32,731 bases of DNA from positions 1-32,731 of the forward strand of contig JABJMA010000011.1 in NCBI GenBank assembly GCA_018659605.1. Direction: 5' to 3'. The stretch comes from Rickettsiales bacterium (GTDB lineage: Bacteria; Pseudomonadota; Alphaproteobacteria; Rickettsiales; JABIRX01). This document shows positions 24,476-32,731 of this stretch, in pieces. The position numbers and the translations under genes were made by a program. The notes under the pieces were generated by a model. It saw only the letters and a list, made by a program, of their open reading frames with translations. It was not told the origin of the DNA and did no database searches. The stretch's first letter is position 1; each line of letters opens with the position of its first letter.

Positions 24476-25301
24476 TAAAGGCACTTTAATAGATTACGCC
24501 TTTAATAAAATTAAAAAGATTGATTACCCATTTTACATTATTTTCAAAAACGAGAAATTTGCTAATGAAATTTTTACCATATATTGTTTTCATTTAGAAT
24601 TATCTCAAATACCTGCTGGTAGCAATAATATTGAGACAAAACAAATAAGAAGCAATTGGTGGCTTGAATCCTTGCAGAATATCCAAAAGCCACAGCAGAA
24701 AACTTCTCACCCTGTTATTAGCCTGATTGCCGAATATTTTAGCCATAATAACGAAATAATAAATAGCTTCCAGGAATTAGTCATATTACGTAATAAAGAA
24801 AATGAATTACATGGATTCAAAACAAATAAGCAATTATCCATCTATATAGAAAAAACCAATTTTATCATCTGGCACTTAATCTATGAAATGATTAACCAAT
24901 GCAAAGCAACTAAATCAAAATATGACGCATTAATAAAATTTAGTACCGGTATAAAATATGTTAACATTGCCTCATCGCTTTATTACAGAGATTATAATAA
25001 TCATTTTTTTATCACTTCTGAATTAACTCAGAAATTCAAAAATACAGCTGCAAAAGACAAGCAGGAATTAATATTTAAACTATGCTGCAGCCTAGCTAAA
25101 AAAGAGCTTATAGAGTTTATAAAAACTAGAACAAAAGATAAAGATTTGAAAAACTTTGTTATTTATAGTAAGCTAAATAAATCACGTTTACATTTGTTGA
25201 AAAACTGCTATAAGAATAATATAAATAACATTCCACCGGATGTGATAATAATATCAACATATTTAAAAATAACATTAATTAGAATATCTCTATGGATTTA
25301 G
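24462..25301 (+). CDS. Degenerate squalene/phytoene-synthase-like protein (NDUFAF6-like)
   Basis: A 279-residue protein. The pattern HLELSQIP, then IRSNWWLESL and HPVISLIAEYF, matches the alphaproteobacterial and mitochondrial (NDUFAF6-like) branch of the squalene/phytoene synthase fold. The aspartate-rich DxxxD motifs expected of true prenyl synthases are not visible, so it is probably not a terpene synthase. The mitochondrial relatives assist respiratory complex I assembly, but a similar role here is only inference. The ATG lies inside the end of the Hda-like gene, with GAGG upstream, and the 3' end overlaps the antiporter gene by 10 bp, which indicates translational coupling. Confidence 0.72.
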   Translation: MNSCSKGTLIDYAFNKIKKIDYPFYIIFKNEKFANEIFTIYCFHLELSQIPAGSNNIETKQIRSNWWLESLQNIQKPQQKTSHPVISLIAEYFSHNNEIINSFQELVILRNKENELHGFKTNKQLSIYIEKTNFIIWHLIYEMINQCKATKSKYDALIKFSTGIKYVNIASSLYYRDYNNHFFITSELTQKFKNTAAKDKQELIFKLCCSLAKKELIEFIKTRTKDKDLKNFVIYSKLNKSRLHLLKNCYKNNINNIPPDVIIISTYLKITLIRISLWI

Positions 25302-26977
25302 TTACTCACTCGTCAGGTTATTCCCTTCTTCAGATAATCATAGTTCTATTCTCGGCAATTTCTGTTGTTTTAATCTTTAAAAAAGTAAAATTATCTCCTG
25401 TAATTGGTTATATTATCGCTGGTGCAATTATTGGTCCCCACGGATTAGCAATTGTTGGCCATACTGACGCCACAAAATCCTTGGCTGAATTTGGCGTTGT
25501 ATTTCTACTTTTTGCAATTGGCCTAGAAATGACCTTTGAACGTATTACCGAAATGCGCAAATATATTCTCGTATTTGGCACTCTACAATTTTTATTAACC
25601 ACAGTTGCATTTGCGAGTATTATATATTTATTCACTAAGCAATTAGCTCTATCTGCAATTGTTGGAACAGCCTTCTCCATTTCCTCAACAGCAATTGTAT
25701 TAAAGATTTTATCTGAAGAGAAAAACACCAACTCTTCAACTGGTAAGATTTGTCTATCAGTATTATTATTTCAGGATATGGCGGTTATACCTATATTTAT
25801 CATTATACCTTTAATAGGAATTGCTGATATTGATTACACCTTTTTAACATTCAGTATCCTAGCTAAATCACTAATAGCACTCATAAGCATTATATTAGTT
25901 GGAAGATATATACTGCGTCCTTTAATGCGCTATATTATCTCCTCTAGAAATGATGATATCTTTATTGCTAGCACATTACTAATAATTATTGGTAGTGCCT
26001 GGGTAACATTTGAATTAGGATTATCGCTCGGTCTTGGAGCATTTATTGCTGGTGTAATGATTGCTGAAACGGAATTCCAACATCAAGTAGAATTAATCAC
26101 GAACCAGTTTAAAGCATTATTTCTGGGCTTCTTCTTTATGACTGAGATCGGTATGAATTTTGACTTTAATGTCATAATGAATAATACCCCTCTTATTCTA
26201 ATAATTACCCTAGCCTTAATGTTTATTAAAACCTCTATATTCTTCGTTATTTTACGACTTTGCAACGTTAAGGCTCCAATGGCATTACATACAGCTCTTT
26301 TAGTCTCGCAATCAGGTGAGTTTGCCTTTATTATTTTTGAATTAGCCAGTGATGTTAATATCATAAATCCAATGCAATTACAGATTTTATCTGTTGTCGT
26401 CGGTTTATCAATGGCTTTAACGCCATTATTTGCAGCCCTAGGCAAGAAATTCGAGAAGAAATTCTCATACCAAATTACCACTAAACATAATGTAAAAATT
26501 ATTCCGGAATTTAGCGATCATATTATTATTGCTGGTTATGGTAGTATTGGATCTACAATTGGAGATATATTCCAAAGATTAGAACTAAATTATGTAGCTA
26601 TAGATACTAATCTAAAGCATGTCTCTAAAGAATTTAACAAGAAGAAACCTGTCTTTTATGGCGATATCAGTAACCTTAAGGTTCTAAATAGCTTAAACAT
26701 AAATGATGCTAGAGCCATAATGCTTACAATGTCAGATATGGTTGCTCTAAATAAAACAATTAGATATTTAAAAAAGAAGCATCCTAATATACCCGTTATA
26801 ATAAGATCTGTTGACGTTAAAAATTCTGCTAACCTTAAAAAGATTAATGATAAAATTATACTTCCAGAAGTTTTTGAGCACGGATTACAAATGACTCGGG
26901 AATTATTAATAATTTCCGGCGCATCACCTGATGATATCTCCGAGATATTAAATAAACATCGAGACAAAATTGCATAA
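25292..26977 (+). CDS. KefB-type monovalent cation:proton antiporter (CPA2) with RCK domain
   Basis: A 561-residue inner-membrane protein. About 12 hydrophobic segments (residues 10-385) form a CPA2 antiporter core with family motifs GYIIAGAIIGPHGL, FLLFAIGLEM and QDMAVIP. A cytoplasmic Rossmann-type RCK/TrkA-N domain follows from about residue 405, with GYGSIG as the nucleotide-binding loop. It probably exchanges K+ or Na+ for protons, gated by nucleotide or glutathione adducts as in KefB/KefC; the ion cannot be read from the sequence. It overlaps the preceding gene by 10 bp and ends 8 bp before queE. Confidence 0.9.
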   Translation: MDLVTHSSGYSLLQIIIVLFSAISVVLIFKKVKLSPVIGYIIAGAIIGPHGLAIVGHTDATKSLAEFGVVFLLFAIGLEMTFERITEMRKYILVFGTLQFLLTTVAFASIIYLFTKQLALSAIVGTAFSISSTAIVLKILSEEKNTNSSTGKICLSVLLFQDMAVIPIFIIIPLIGIADIDYTFLTFSILAKSLIALISIILVGRYILRPLMRYIISSRNDDIFIASTLLIIIGSAWVTFELGLSLGLGAFIAGVMIAETEFQHQVELITNQFKALFLGFFFMTEIGMNFDFNVIMNNTPLILIITLALMFIKTSIFFVILRLCNVKAPMALHTALLVSQSGEFAFIIFELASDVNIINPMQLQILSVVVGLSMALTPLFAALGKKFEKKFSYQITTKHNVKIIPEFSDHIIIAGYGSIGSTIGDIFQRLELNYVAIDTNLKHVSKEFNKKKPVFYGDISNLKVLNSLNINDARAIMLTMSDMVALNKTIRYLKKKHPNIPVIIRSVDVKNSANLKKINDKIILPEVFEHGLQMTRELLIISGASPDDISEILNKHRDKIA

Positions 26978-26985
26978 ACAAAGAA

Positions 26986-27645
26986 ATGTTTGGGAGAAAT
27001 AAACCATTAACTATTCTTAATAGTTATAATAATCACTTAGATATTGTAAATATTTTTAGCACAATCCAAGGCGAAGGACCTTATGTTGGAACCCCGGCTA
27101 TATTTATTAGACTTGGTGGCTGTAACCTAAAATGTAATTTCTGTGATACTGAATTTGATAATTACACTAATACGCATATAGACGATATCATAAAAGAGGT
27201 AAAATCTCTTTCTAATAATATTACTAAACTTATCGTAATAACTGGTGGTGAACCCCTAAGGCAAGATATTACAGAATTATGCGAATTACTATTAGAGAAT
27301 AAATATACTGTTCAAATAGAGACTAATGGTACTATCTTTCGTAATTTAAATAAATCAGTTAAAATAATTGTCTCACCGAAAAATTATAATGGTAATGGAT
27401 ATAATCATATTAATCCCGATATAAAAAAAAGAGCTAATTGCTTTAAATTTATTATTTCTAATAATAATAAAGATTATAATTTTGTACCAAAGGAATATGA
27501 TTCATATGACAATATTTATGTACAACCAATGGATGAATATGACCAAGCTAAAAACCTTGCCAATCATGCATTATGTATTCAACTTGCCCAAAAACATAAT
27601 TTTAAAATTGGGATTCAATTACATAAAATATTAAACATAGAATGA
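26986..27645 (+). CDS. queE: 7-carboxy-7-deazaguanine synthase
   Basis: A 219-residue radical SAM enzyme that converts 6-carboxytetrahydropterin to 7-carboxy-7-deazaguanine in preQ0/queuosine synthesis. The cluster ligands C46-x3-C50-x2-C53 are in GGCNLKCNFC, TIQGEG is at 26-31, and GGEP (87-90) is the SAM-binding motif. The length is normal for the family. The gene overlaps queC by 4 bp (ATGA), so translation is coupled. The next pathway step is encoded immediately downstream. Confidence 0.95.
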   Translation: MFGRNKPLTILNSYNNHLDIVNIFSTIQGEGPYVGTPAIFIRLGGCNLKCNFCDTEFDNYTNTHIDDIIKEVKSLSNNITKLIVITGGEPLRQDITELCELLLENKYTVQIETNGTIFRNLNKSVKIIVSPKNYNGNGYNHINPDIKKRANCFKFIISNNNKDYNFVPKEYDSYDNIYVQPMDEYDQAKNLANHALCIQLAQKHNFKIGIQLHKILNIE

Positions 27646-28313
27646 AAAAAGCAATTTTATTACTATCGGGTGGATTAGATTCAGCAACAACTGCCGCTAT
27701 CCTTGCTAATGAAAATTACGAGATTTTCGCTTTAAGCTTTGATTATAATCAAAGACATCAATTAGAATTAGCATCAGCAAAGAAAATAGTTAAATTCCTA
27801 GATATCCTACATCATAATATTATTAAAATTGATTCAACAATATTCCAAAATTCAGCCTTAACAAATAATATAGAAGTTCCAAAAAATCAGGATATTAACC
27901 CAGATAAAATACCTGTCACATATGTACCTGCCCGTAACATTCTTTTTCTTAGCTATGCTACTGCCTATGCTGAATCACTTGCTATTAACGAGATCTATAT
28001 TGGCGCCAATGCTATTGATTATAGCGGCTATCCAGATTGCAGACCTGAATTTATCGAAAGCTTCAATAAAATGGTTAACCTTGGTACCAAAATTGGCTTA
28101 GAAACTTCTCTGGCAATAAAAACACCGCTAATTAATTTAACTAAAAAAGATATTATAACTAAAGGGTTAGACTTGAATTTTGATTATTCACTAACTATAA
28201 GTTGCTATGATCCTGATAGAGAAGGAAAAAGTTGTTCACTTTGCGACTCGTGCCAAATCCGCCTTAAAGCGTTTAGTGAATTAGGTAAAAATGATAATAT
28301 AGAATATGTATAA
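27642..28313 (+). CDS. queC: 7-cyano-7-deazaguanine synthase
   Basis: A 223-residue ATP-dependent enzyme that turns 7-carboxy-7-deazaguanine and ammonia into preQ0. The PP-loop SGGLDS (9-14) binds ATP. Four cysteines at 188, 198, 201 and 204 (C-x9-C-x2-C-x2-C) form the zinc site. It begins within the last codons of queE and ends 2 bp before the GNAT gene. All expected residues are present. Confidence 0.96.
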   Translation: MKKAILLLSGGLDSATTAAILANENYEIFALSFDYNQRHQLELASAKKIVKFLDILHHNIIKIDSTIFQNSALTNNIEVPKNQDINPDKIPVTYVPARNILFLSYATAYAESLAINEIYIGANAIDYSGYPDCRPEFIESFNKMVNLGTKIGLETSLAIKTPLINLTKKDIITKGLDLNFDYSLTISCYDPDREGKSCSLCDSCQIRLKAFSELGKNDNIEYV

Positions 28314-28315
28314 AA

Positions 28316-28927
28316 ATGACGATTCCAAATTTCTTTGATAAATTCCCCACTCTAATAATTGATGACAATTATATATTACGTGAGCAATCAATTAATGATT
28401 ACCAAGATTTCTTCGAATATTTTTCTGATAATAATGTCTCAAAATATATTCTCTCAAATATCCCAGTTTCACTTGCAGAGGCAAAAGATGAAATGCAATA
28501 TTGGATAAATCTCTATCAAAGACGTATCAGTGTTTACTGGGCAATTGCTGATAGGAATAGTAATAAAATGATTGGAGCCATCGGTTTTAATGATTGGAAT
28601 CGTTTTAATAATCGTGCTGAAATTAGCTATGATTTAAATAAAGCATATTGGCGCCAGGGGATTACAACAAAAGCTTTACAAATTGTGCTAGATTACGGCT
28701 TTAACACAATGCAAATTAATAGAATTCAAGCATCTACCTTATTGATAAACAAACCCTCTTGGCAACTCCTTAAAAGCGCTGGCTTTCAACGTGAGGGTTC
28801 CCTTATACAATACCGTCTTCATAATGGTAAATATTTTGACATAGAGATGTATGGCCTAACTAAGGATCTTTATCTAAATAATCAGAATAAAAGAAAATCA
28901 AAAATCTCTGCTTTTTTTAATAAATAA
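28316..28927 (+). CDS. GNAT-family N-acetyltransferase (RimJ/RimL-like)
   Basis: A 203-residue protein of the acetyltransferase_3 group that acetylates an amino group on a protein or small molecule using acetyl-CoA. The pattern of the family is clear: IGAIGFNDW, the AEISYDL strand, the acetyl-CoA loop RQGITTKAL, and NKPSWQLLKSAGFQREG near the end. The substrate cannot be told. It sits between queC (2-bp gap) and queF (no gap), so it is transcribed with the queuosine genes although no direct pathway role is known to me. Confidence 0.85.
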   Translation: MTIPNFFDKFPTLIIDDNYILREQSINDYQDFFEYFSDNNVSKYILSNIPVSLAEAKDEMQYWINLYQRRISVYWAIADRNSNKMIGAIGFNDWNRFNNRAEISYDLNKAYWRQGITTKALQIVLDYGFNTMQINRIQASTLLINKPSWQLLKSAGFQREGSLIQYRLHNGKYFDIEMYGLTKDLYLNNQNKRKSKISAFFNK

Positions 28928-29383
28928 ATGAATAATAACAAGTTAAACTCCCTAGGTAAACAATCTAATATCCCTATAGAACCGAGTAATACAATCTTAG
29001 AGGCGGTTGATAACCCTCATATAGATACTAATTATGCAATTCGCTTTACTTGCCCAGAATTCACATCAATTTGCCCTATTACCGGTCAACCTGATTTTGC
29101 TCATATAACTCTAGATTACATTGCGGACAAATCAATTCTTGAGAGTAAATCGCTAAAATTATATTTATTCTCCTATAGAAACCATGGGGCCTTTCATGAA
29201 GATTGTACAATTAGAATTGCTAAAGATATAATAAAAACAATAAAACCTAAATGGTTAAGAATTGTTGGATTATGGTATCCAAGAGGTGGAATTCCTATTG
29301 ATATATTCTATCAAACTGGAGCTAAGCCCGAGAATTGCTTTATCCCAGAAATTGATAATAAACACTATATGGCTAGGTCCTAA
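28928..29383 (+). CDS. queF: NADPH-dependent 7-cyano-7-deazaguanine reductase
   Basis: A 151-residue, short (type I) QueF that reduces the nitrile of preQ0 to the amine of preQ1. The nucleophile is C49 (SICPITGQPDF), with the general acid D56 nearby. The diagnostic QueF motif E72-S-K-S-L-K-L-Y and the following FHEDC segment are present. Its ATG directly follows the stop codon of the GNAT gene, and the rhodanese gene begins immediately after its own stop. Together with queE and queC it completes the preQ0-to-preQ1 part of the pathway. Confidence 0.95.
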   Translation: MNNNKLNSLGKQSNIPIEPSNTILEAVDNPHIDTNYAIRFTCPEFTSICPITGQPDFAHITLDYIADKSILESKSLKLYLFSYRNHGAFHEDCTIRIAKDIIKTIKPKWLRIVGLWYPRGGIPIDIFYQTGAKPENCFIPEIDNKHYMARS

Positions 29384-29695
29384 ATGATCAAAGAAATATC
29401 ACCAATAGAATTTTCCAAGCTTAACGATACAGATTTCAAACTAATTGATGTGAGAACCAGCGAGGAATATGATATTGTTAATATTGGTGGAACATTAATT
29501 CCACTGGATGAGATAAGCTCACGCCATAATGAAATTAATACCGATAAAAAAATTATCCTATTATGTCATCATGGCCGTAGAAGTATGATCGCATGTCAAA
29601 TTCTAGAAAACCTAAATTATAATAATCTTTACAACCTTACAGGTGGTATTGATAAGATGGCTGCTGTAGTGAATAATGAACTTGTACGATATTAA
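29384..29695 (+). CDS. Single-domain rhodanese-like protein
   Basis: A 103-residue cytoplasmic protein with one rhodanese domain. The IDVRTSEEY strand-turn is at 21-29, and the active-site cysteine C61 is in the loop CHHGRRS (61-67), so a persulfide-carrying sulfurtransferase activity is plausible. The physiological acceptor is unknown. The start codon touches the queF stop codon, and the end overlaps the thioredoxin-like gene by 20 bp. Confidence 0.88.
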   Translation: MIKEISPIEFSKLNDTDFKLIDVRTSEEYDIVNIGGTLIPLDEISSRHNEINTDKKIILLCHHGRRSMIACQILENLNYNNLYNLTGGIDKMAAVVNNELVRY

Positions 29696-30284
29696 TAATT
29701 CTATTGTTAAGCAAGCTATGTACTACACTATAAACAAAGCATATCTAGTGTTATCAGTATCTATTTATATTCGAAGATTTCTTATTAATCTAACCAGCAT
29801 AACTTTGCTATTAACAGCTATATTCACAACATCATCTTTTGCTAAAGATATTGACTATATTGATAACCTTGAGTTTCAAACCCTTTCTGGAAGTAAATAT
29901 TATTTAAATGATATTTCTCATGATATTATACTTCTAAATTTTTGGGCATCATGGTGTGGTTATTGCAAAGAAGAATTTGCATCTATGTTTAAATTAATTA
30001 AAGAATCAGAAGGCAAAATTGCATTAATTGCTATTTCAGTAGATGATAAGGCAAATGATGCTACAAATTTTCTAAGAGAAATTAATTTTAGCTCAAAGGA
30101 ATACCCAGATGTTTTTTTTGCTTGGGATGTCGGCGATAGAATTTCCTCCGAATATTTTAAAATAGTAGATATCCCTAAAACAATAATAATCACATTTGAT
30201 CACACAAAAAAACAACGAATTATCATCGATGAAATAGCTGGATCGATTGAATGGAACAAGGATGTAATAGAACCTTACCAGTAA
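29676..30284 (+). CDS. TlpA-like periplasmic thioredoxin-fold protein
   Basis: A 202-residue protein with an N-terminal export signal (hydrophobic core about 36-50, probable cut near the Ala before KD at 57-58) and a thioredoxin fold of the TlpA/ResA type. The redox pair is C94-G-Y-C97 in WASWCGYCKEE, and the cis-proline is in the DIPKT segment. It probably reduces periplasmic disulfides, for example in cytochrome c maturation. The chosen ATG overlaps the rhodanese gene by 20 bp. An ATG at 29718 (residue 15) would give a shorter, more typical signal and is a fair alternative. It is the last gene of the tight plus-strand run. Confidence 0.85.
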   Translation: MNLYDINNSIVKQAMYYTINKAYLVLSVSIYIRRFLINLTSITLLLTAIFTTSSFAKDIDYIDNLEFQTLSGSKYYLNDISHDIILLNFWASWCGYCKEEFASMFKLIKESEGKIALIAISVDDKANDATNFLREINFSSKEYPDVFFAWDVGDRISSEYFKIVDIPKTIIITFDHTKKQRIIIDEIAGSIEWNKDVIEPYQ

Positions 30285-30321
30285 TAATTATCTCAATTAG
30301 TAATTTACTTTATCCATAAAT

Positions 30322-30350
30322 TTGTTATCAATACATATTCAGGTTATTAA
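30322..30350 (+). promoter_or_regulatory. Possible promoter of pdxH
   Basis: TTGTTA (30322-30327), a 17-bp spacer and TATTAA (30345-30350) lie in the 83-bp gap before pdxH. The leader would be very short, so this is only a weak candidate; read-through from the preceding operon is also possible. Confidence 0.25.
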
Positions 30351-30367
30351 TTTTTATCCATATTTTC

Positions 30368-30961
30368 ATGAAAGAGAAAAATCCATTTATATTATTTCAA
30401 CAATGGTTTAAAGATGCAGAGAATCACCCCAATATTGAACAAGCAAATGCTGTTAACCTGGCAACAAGTACTAGTAATGGCTTTCCCTCTTCTCGTATTG
30501 TATTAATAAAAGATTATAATGAAGAAGGATTTGTTTTTTATACCAATCTTGAAAGTAGAAAAGGTATAGAATTAAAAAATAACCCTAGAGTTGCTTTATG
30601 TTTTTATTGGGAACCATTAGGGACGCAAATCAGAATTGAAGGCAATGTAAGGCCAGTTACTAATGATGAAGCTGATGATTATTTCAGCAGCAGACCTATT
30701 AATAGTCAATTAGGTGCATGGGCCTCTCAACAATCTCATACAATGGAGAAAAGTCTAGCAAGCTTAAGAAAGGAAGTTACTGATAAAGTTGAGAATAATA
30801 CAACTCCTGTAAAACGCCCTCCATACTGGTCTGGATTTAGAGTAATTCCAACAAAGATAGAATTCTGGCAAGATGGCGGTATATCAAGATTACATGATAG
30901 AACATTATATGTAAGATCTGATACTAATTCTGATTGGGTCATTAAGAAGTTATACCCTTAG
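30368..30961 (+). CDS. pdxH: Pyridoxamine/pyridoxine 5'-phosphate oxidase
   Basis: A 197-residue FMN enzyme that makes pyridoxal 5'-phosphate from the 5'-phosphates of pyridoxamine or pyridoxine. The order of motifs is typical: ATSTSNGFPSSRIVLIKD, FYTNLESRKG, FYWEPLGTQIRIEG, SRPINSQLGAWAS, WSGFRVIP-x-K-x-EFWQ, RLHDR, and the C-terminal W-x-x-x-x-L-x-P. The length is slightly short but complete. It is convergent with the DUF58 gene. Confidence 0.95.
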   Translation: MKEKNPFILFQQWFKDAENHPNIEQANAVNLATSTSNGFPSSRIVLIKDYNEEGFVFYTNLESRKGIELKNNPRVALCFYWEPLGTQIRIEGNVRPVTNDEADDYFSSRPINSQLGAWASQQSHTMEKSLASLRKEVTDKVENNTTPVKRPPYWSGFRVIPTKIEFWQDGGISRLHDRTLYVRSDTNSDWVIKKLYP

Positions 30962-31012
30962 AAATATCATTGTTAGCTATAAACTAACTTACCTAATAAT
31001 AACTTAAGAATA

Positions 31013-31912
31013 TTACTTAAAATATTCTAATAATCTTAGAAAACTATTATCAGCAGTATTTATATAAATACTATCGATTCTGTGAATAGCTAGAAACTCG
31101 TCTATTTCTTTTTTCTTCTTATTGAAGATCGATTGGTATTTATATCTACTGATATTATTAGATTTTACCAGAAAACCAGCCTTATTATCAATATTTCTAA
31201 CTTCTAAATTATTTAAATATGGTAATTTACGTTCTAAATTATCCCAGACAAAAATAAATGTTAGCTGATTACAAGTAATGATTCTTTTGATTGTATCACG
31301 ATATTTATCATCGAAATCATATAATATGGGTAATATAATAAAAATATTTTTACCTGCTATATCTTGCTTAGCTAGGTTATTTAACAAGGTAAGGTTAGAT
31401 AATTTATTCTTCTTACTTGCTTCTGAATTACATATTTTAGAAATTATTTGAAATATATTATCCTTAAGATTCGTCTTTTTATATAAATATTCTTCAGAAT
31501 CCGAATTAAAAATATAGGGTATGATATAATCCTTATTTATTAATGCTAGACTTGCTAAAAATGTAAAAACCTCAATGGCAATATAGGATTTAAATTGATT
31601 TTTGGATGCAAAAAACATTTCTGATGAATTATTTAAGACTAATAATAACTCAGTATTACGTTCTTCAATAAATTCTTTTACATGTAACCGTCCAGTTCTA
31701 GCTGAAGCCTTCCAATCAATTCTTCTTTTATCATCTCCAAATTGATAACGCCTTATATTATCAAATATCAAACCAGAAGATTTATATTTAGATTTATATG
31801 CACCAGAAAGACTAGAGACATGATTAGAGCGTAATTTTATTTTCTCATGTTCAATGAAACTGGTAATTTTATCCAGTGATTTAAAATCAGGGTATAAACC
31901 ATATTTATTCAT
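31013..31912 (-). CDS. DUF58 domain-containing protein
   Basis: A 299-residue protein with the DUF58 core, including RRYQFGDDKRRIDWKASART followed by LHVKEFIEERN, which is the family signature. The C-terminal part has a VWA-like alternation of strands and helices (NTELLLVLN, IFIILPIL, FIFVWD). DUF58 proteins are typically encoded next to MoxR ATPases and are thought to work with them in assembling or activating membrane or metal-containing complexes. A TTG at 31930 would overlap moxR; I prefer the ATG at 31912, which falls just after the moxR stop codon. No membrane segment is evident. Confidence 0.88.
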   Translation of the reverse strand: MNKYGLYPDFKSLDKITSFIEHEKIKLRSNHVSSLSGAYKSKYKSSGLIFDNIRRYQFGDDKRRIDWKASARTGRLHVKEFIEERNTELLLVLNNSSEMFFASKNQFKSYIAIEVFTFLASLALINKDYIIPYIFNSDSEEYLYKKTNLKDNIFQIISKICNSEASKKNKLSNLTLLNNLAKQDIAGKNIFIILPILYDFDDKYRDTIKRIITCNQLTFIFVWDNLERKLPYLNNLEVRNIDNKAGFLVKSNNISRYKYQSIFNKKKKEIDEFLAIHRIDSIYINTADNSFLRLLEYFK

Positions 31913-31916
31913 ATGA

Positions 31917-32731
31917 TTAGTAAGCAACAACTGCTATAATTCGTTTAATTACTTCATCTTTTGTAATTCCCTCAGCTTTCGCATTGTAATTAATAGCTAA
32001 TCTATGCCTTAGAGTGTTAGGTAGCATTTTTTGAATATGAGCTGGAGTTACAAACTCATCTCCACTTATATATGCTAAAGCCTGAGCGGCTTTTAACAAT
32101 GAAAGTGAAGCTCTAGGTGAAACACCATAATCTATATAATCTCTAAGATCTGAATCATATTTATCTGGATGTCTTGTTACTGATATCAGTGAAACAATAT
32201 ATTCCTGTAATGCGGGGCTAACAAATATATTGCGAACCTCATCACGCATTAACGAAACTTCTTTGATATCGGTAACTGCTGTAAGATTAAACTCTTTAAA
32301 CTTACCCTCTAGTTCATATTTTAAGATCTCTAACTCTTGTTTAAATGAAGGGTATGTTACAACAACATGCAGCATAAACCTATCTACAGCAGCCTCAGAC
32401 AAATTATATGTACCTTCCTGTTCAATCGGATTCTGAGTTGCAGCAACTAAGAAAAAACTATCTAATTTATGAGTTGTATCAGCCACTGTAATTTGCTTCT
32501 CAGCCATAGATTCTAATAAGGCCGATTGAACCTTGGAGGGCGCCCTATTGATTTCATCCGCAAGAATTATATTACTAAATAATGGGCCCTTTTTAAATTC
32601 GAAATTATTTTTTTCATGATTAAATATTTCAGTTCCAATTAAATCCGTAGGTAATAAATCCGGTGTAAACTGAATACGTTTAAACACTGCTTTAATTGAT
32701 TTAGCCAGCGAATTTGCAGCTAATGTTTTAG
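31917..32731 (-). CDS. MoxR-family AAA+ ATPase (partial, 5' end outside window)
   Basis: The last 271 codons of a MoxR ATPase. The open frame runs off the right edge, and its first complete visible codons read K-T-L, which fits the end of the Walker A GKT. Family features follow: FKRIQFTPDLLPTDLIG, Walker B IILADEINRAPSK, sensor ATQNPIEQEGTYNLSEAAVDRFM, and a C-terminal lid with GVSPRAS. MoxR proteins are chaperone-like ATPases that act with VWA/DUF58 partners. The DUF58 gene follows on the same strand a few bases downstream. A GTG at 32687 should not be taken as the start, because conserved sequence continues upstream of it. Confidence 0.93.
   Translation of the reverse strand, partial: KTLAANSLAKSIKAVFKRIQFTPDLLPTDLIGTEIFNHEKNNFEFKKGPLFSNIILADEINRAPSKVQSALLESMAEKQITVADTTHKLDSFFLVAATQNPIEQEGTYNLSEAAVDRFMLHVVVTYPSFKQELEILKYELEGKFKEFNLTAVTDIKEVSLMRDEVRNIFVSPALQEYIVSLISVTRHPDKYDSDLRDYIDYGVSPRASLSLLKAAQALAYISGDEFVTPAHIQKMLPNTLRHRLAINYNAKAEGITKDEVIKRIIAVVAY

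Noticed and set aside
30972-30988. GTTAG/CTAAC inverted repeat between convergent pdxH and the DUF58 gene
   Set aside because: Only a 5-bp stem without a clear T-run; it could be a weak bidirectional terminator but cannot be supported.

Overview
The window looks like a chromosomal segment of an AT-rich, host-associated alphaproteobacterium, most likely Rickettsiales-like. By eye G+C is about one third or lower. Supporting this are an HdaA-like DnaA relative, SdhE, a degenerate squalene/phytoene-synthase-like protein of the alphaproteobacterial/mitochondrial (NDUFAF6-like) kind, Mfd, a KefB-type antiporter, and extreme A/T codon use. The taxonomic call is an inference from gene content. No rRNA, tRNA, CRISPR array or transposase gene was found.

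Layout. Positions 1-430 hold an array of GC-rich REP-like palindromes. A minus-strand block follows, read in the order glmS, lpdA, J-domain membrane protein (4131 down to 426). A second, related palindrome array lies at 4213-4624. Next come two minus-strand genes for very long coiled-coil proteins. One is a 3427-residue protein with an SF2-helicase-like N-terminal part, about 1600 residues of coiled coil and a C-terminal membrane segment (4621-14904). The other is a 766-residue all-coiled-coil protein (15142-17442). Further minus-strand genes are mfd, sdhE, ppa and an M23 peptidase (17750-23634), with a third palindrome site between sdhE and mfd. From 23759 to 30284 a tightly packed plus-strand run encodes an Hda/DnaA-like ATPase, the synthase-like protein, a KefB antiporter, QueE, QueC, a GNAT acetyltransferase, QueF, a rhodanese and a TlpA-like thioredoxin, followed by pdxH. 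A minus-strand MoxR-DUF58 pair closes the window, with moxR cut by the right edge.

How the genes work together. QueE, QueC and QueF supply three of the steps to preQ1, the queuosine precursor; the early steps are not in the window. GlmS feeds amino-sugar and cell-wall synthesis. LpdA serves 2-oxoacid dehydrogenases. SdhE flavinylates succinate dehydrogenase. MoxR and DUF58 usually act as a chaperone pair.

The parts most worth a second look are these. (1) The giant helicase-like/coiled-coil/membrane protein and its coiled-coil neighbour have the same extended -10 promoter word (TGCTATAAT), GTG starts and good ribosome binding sites. (2) The REP-like elements carry a GTAG foot, occur as duplicated colinear cassettes flanking the lpdA block, and supply the TAG stop codon of the gene next to each cassette.
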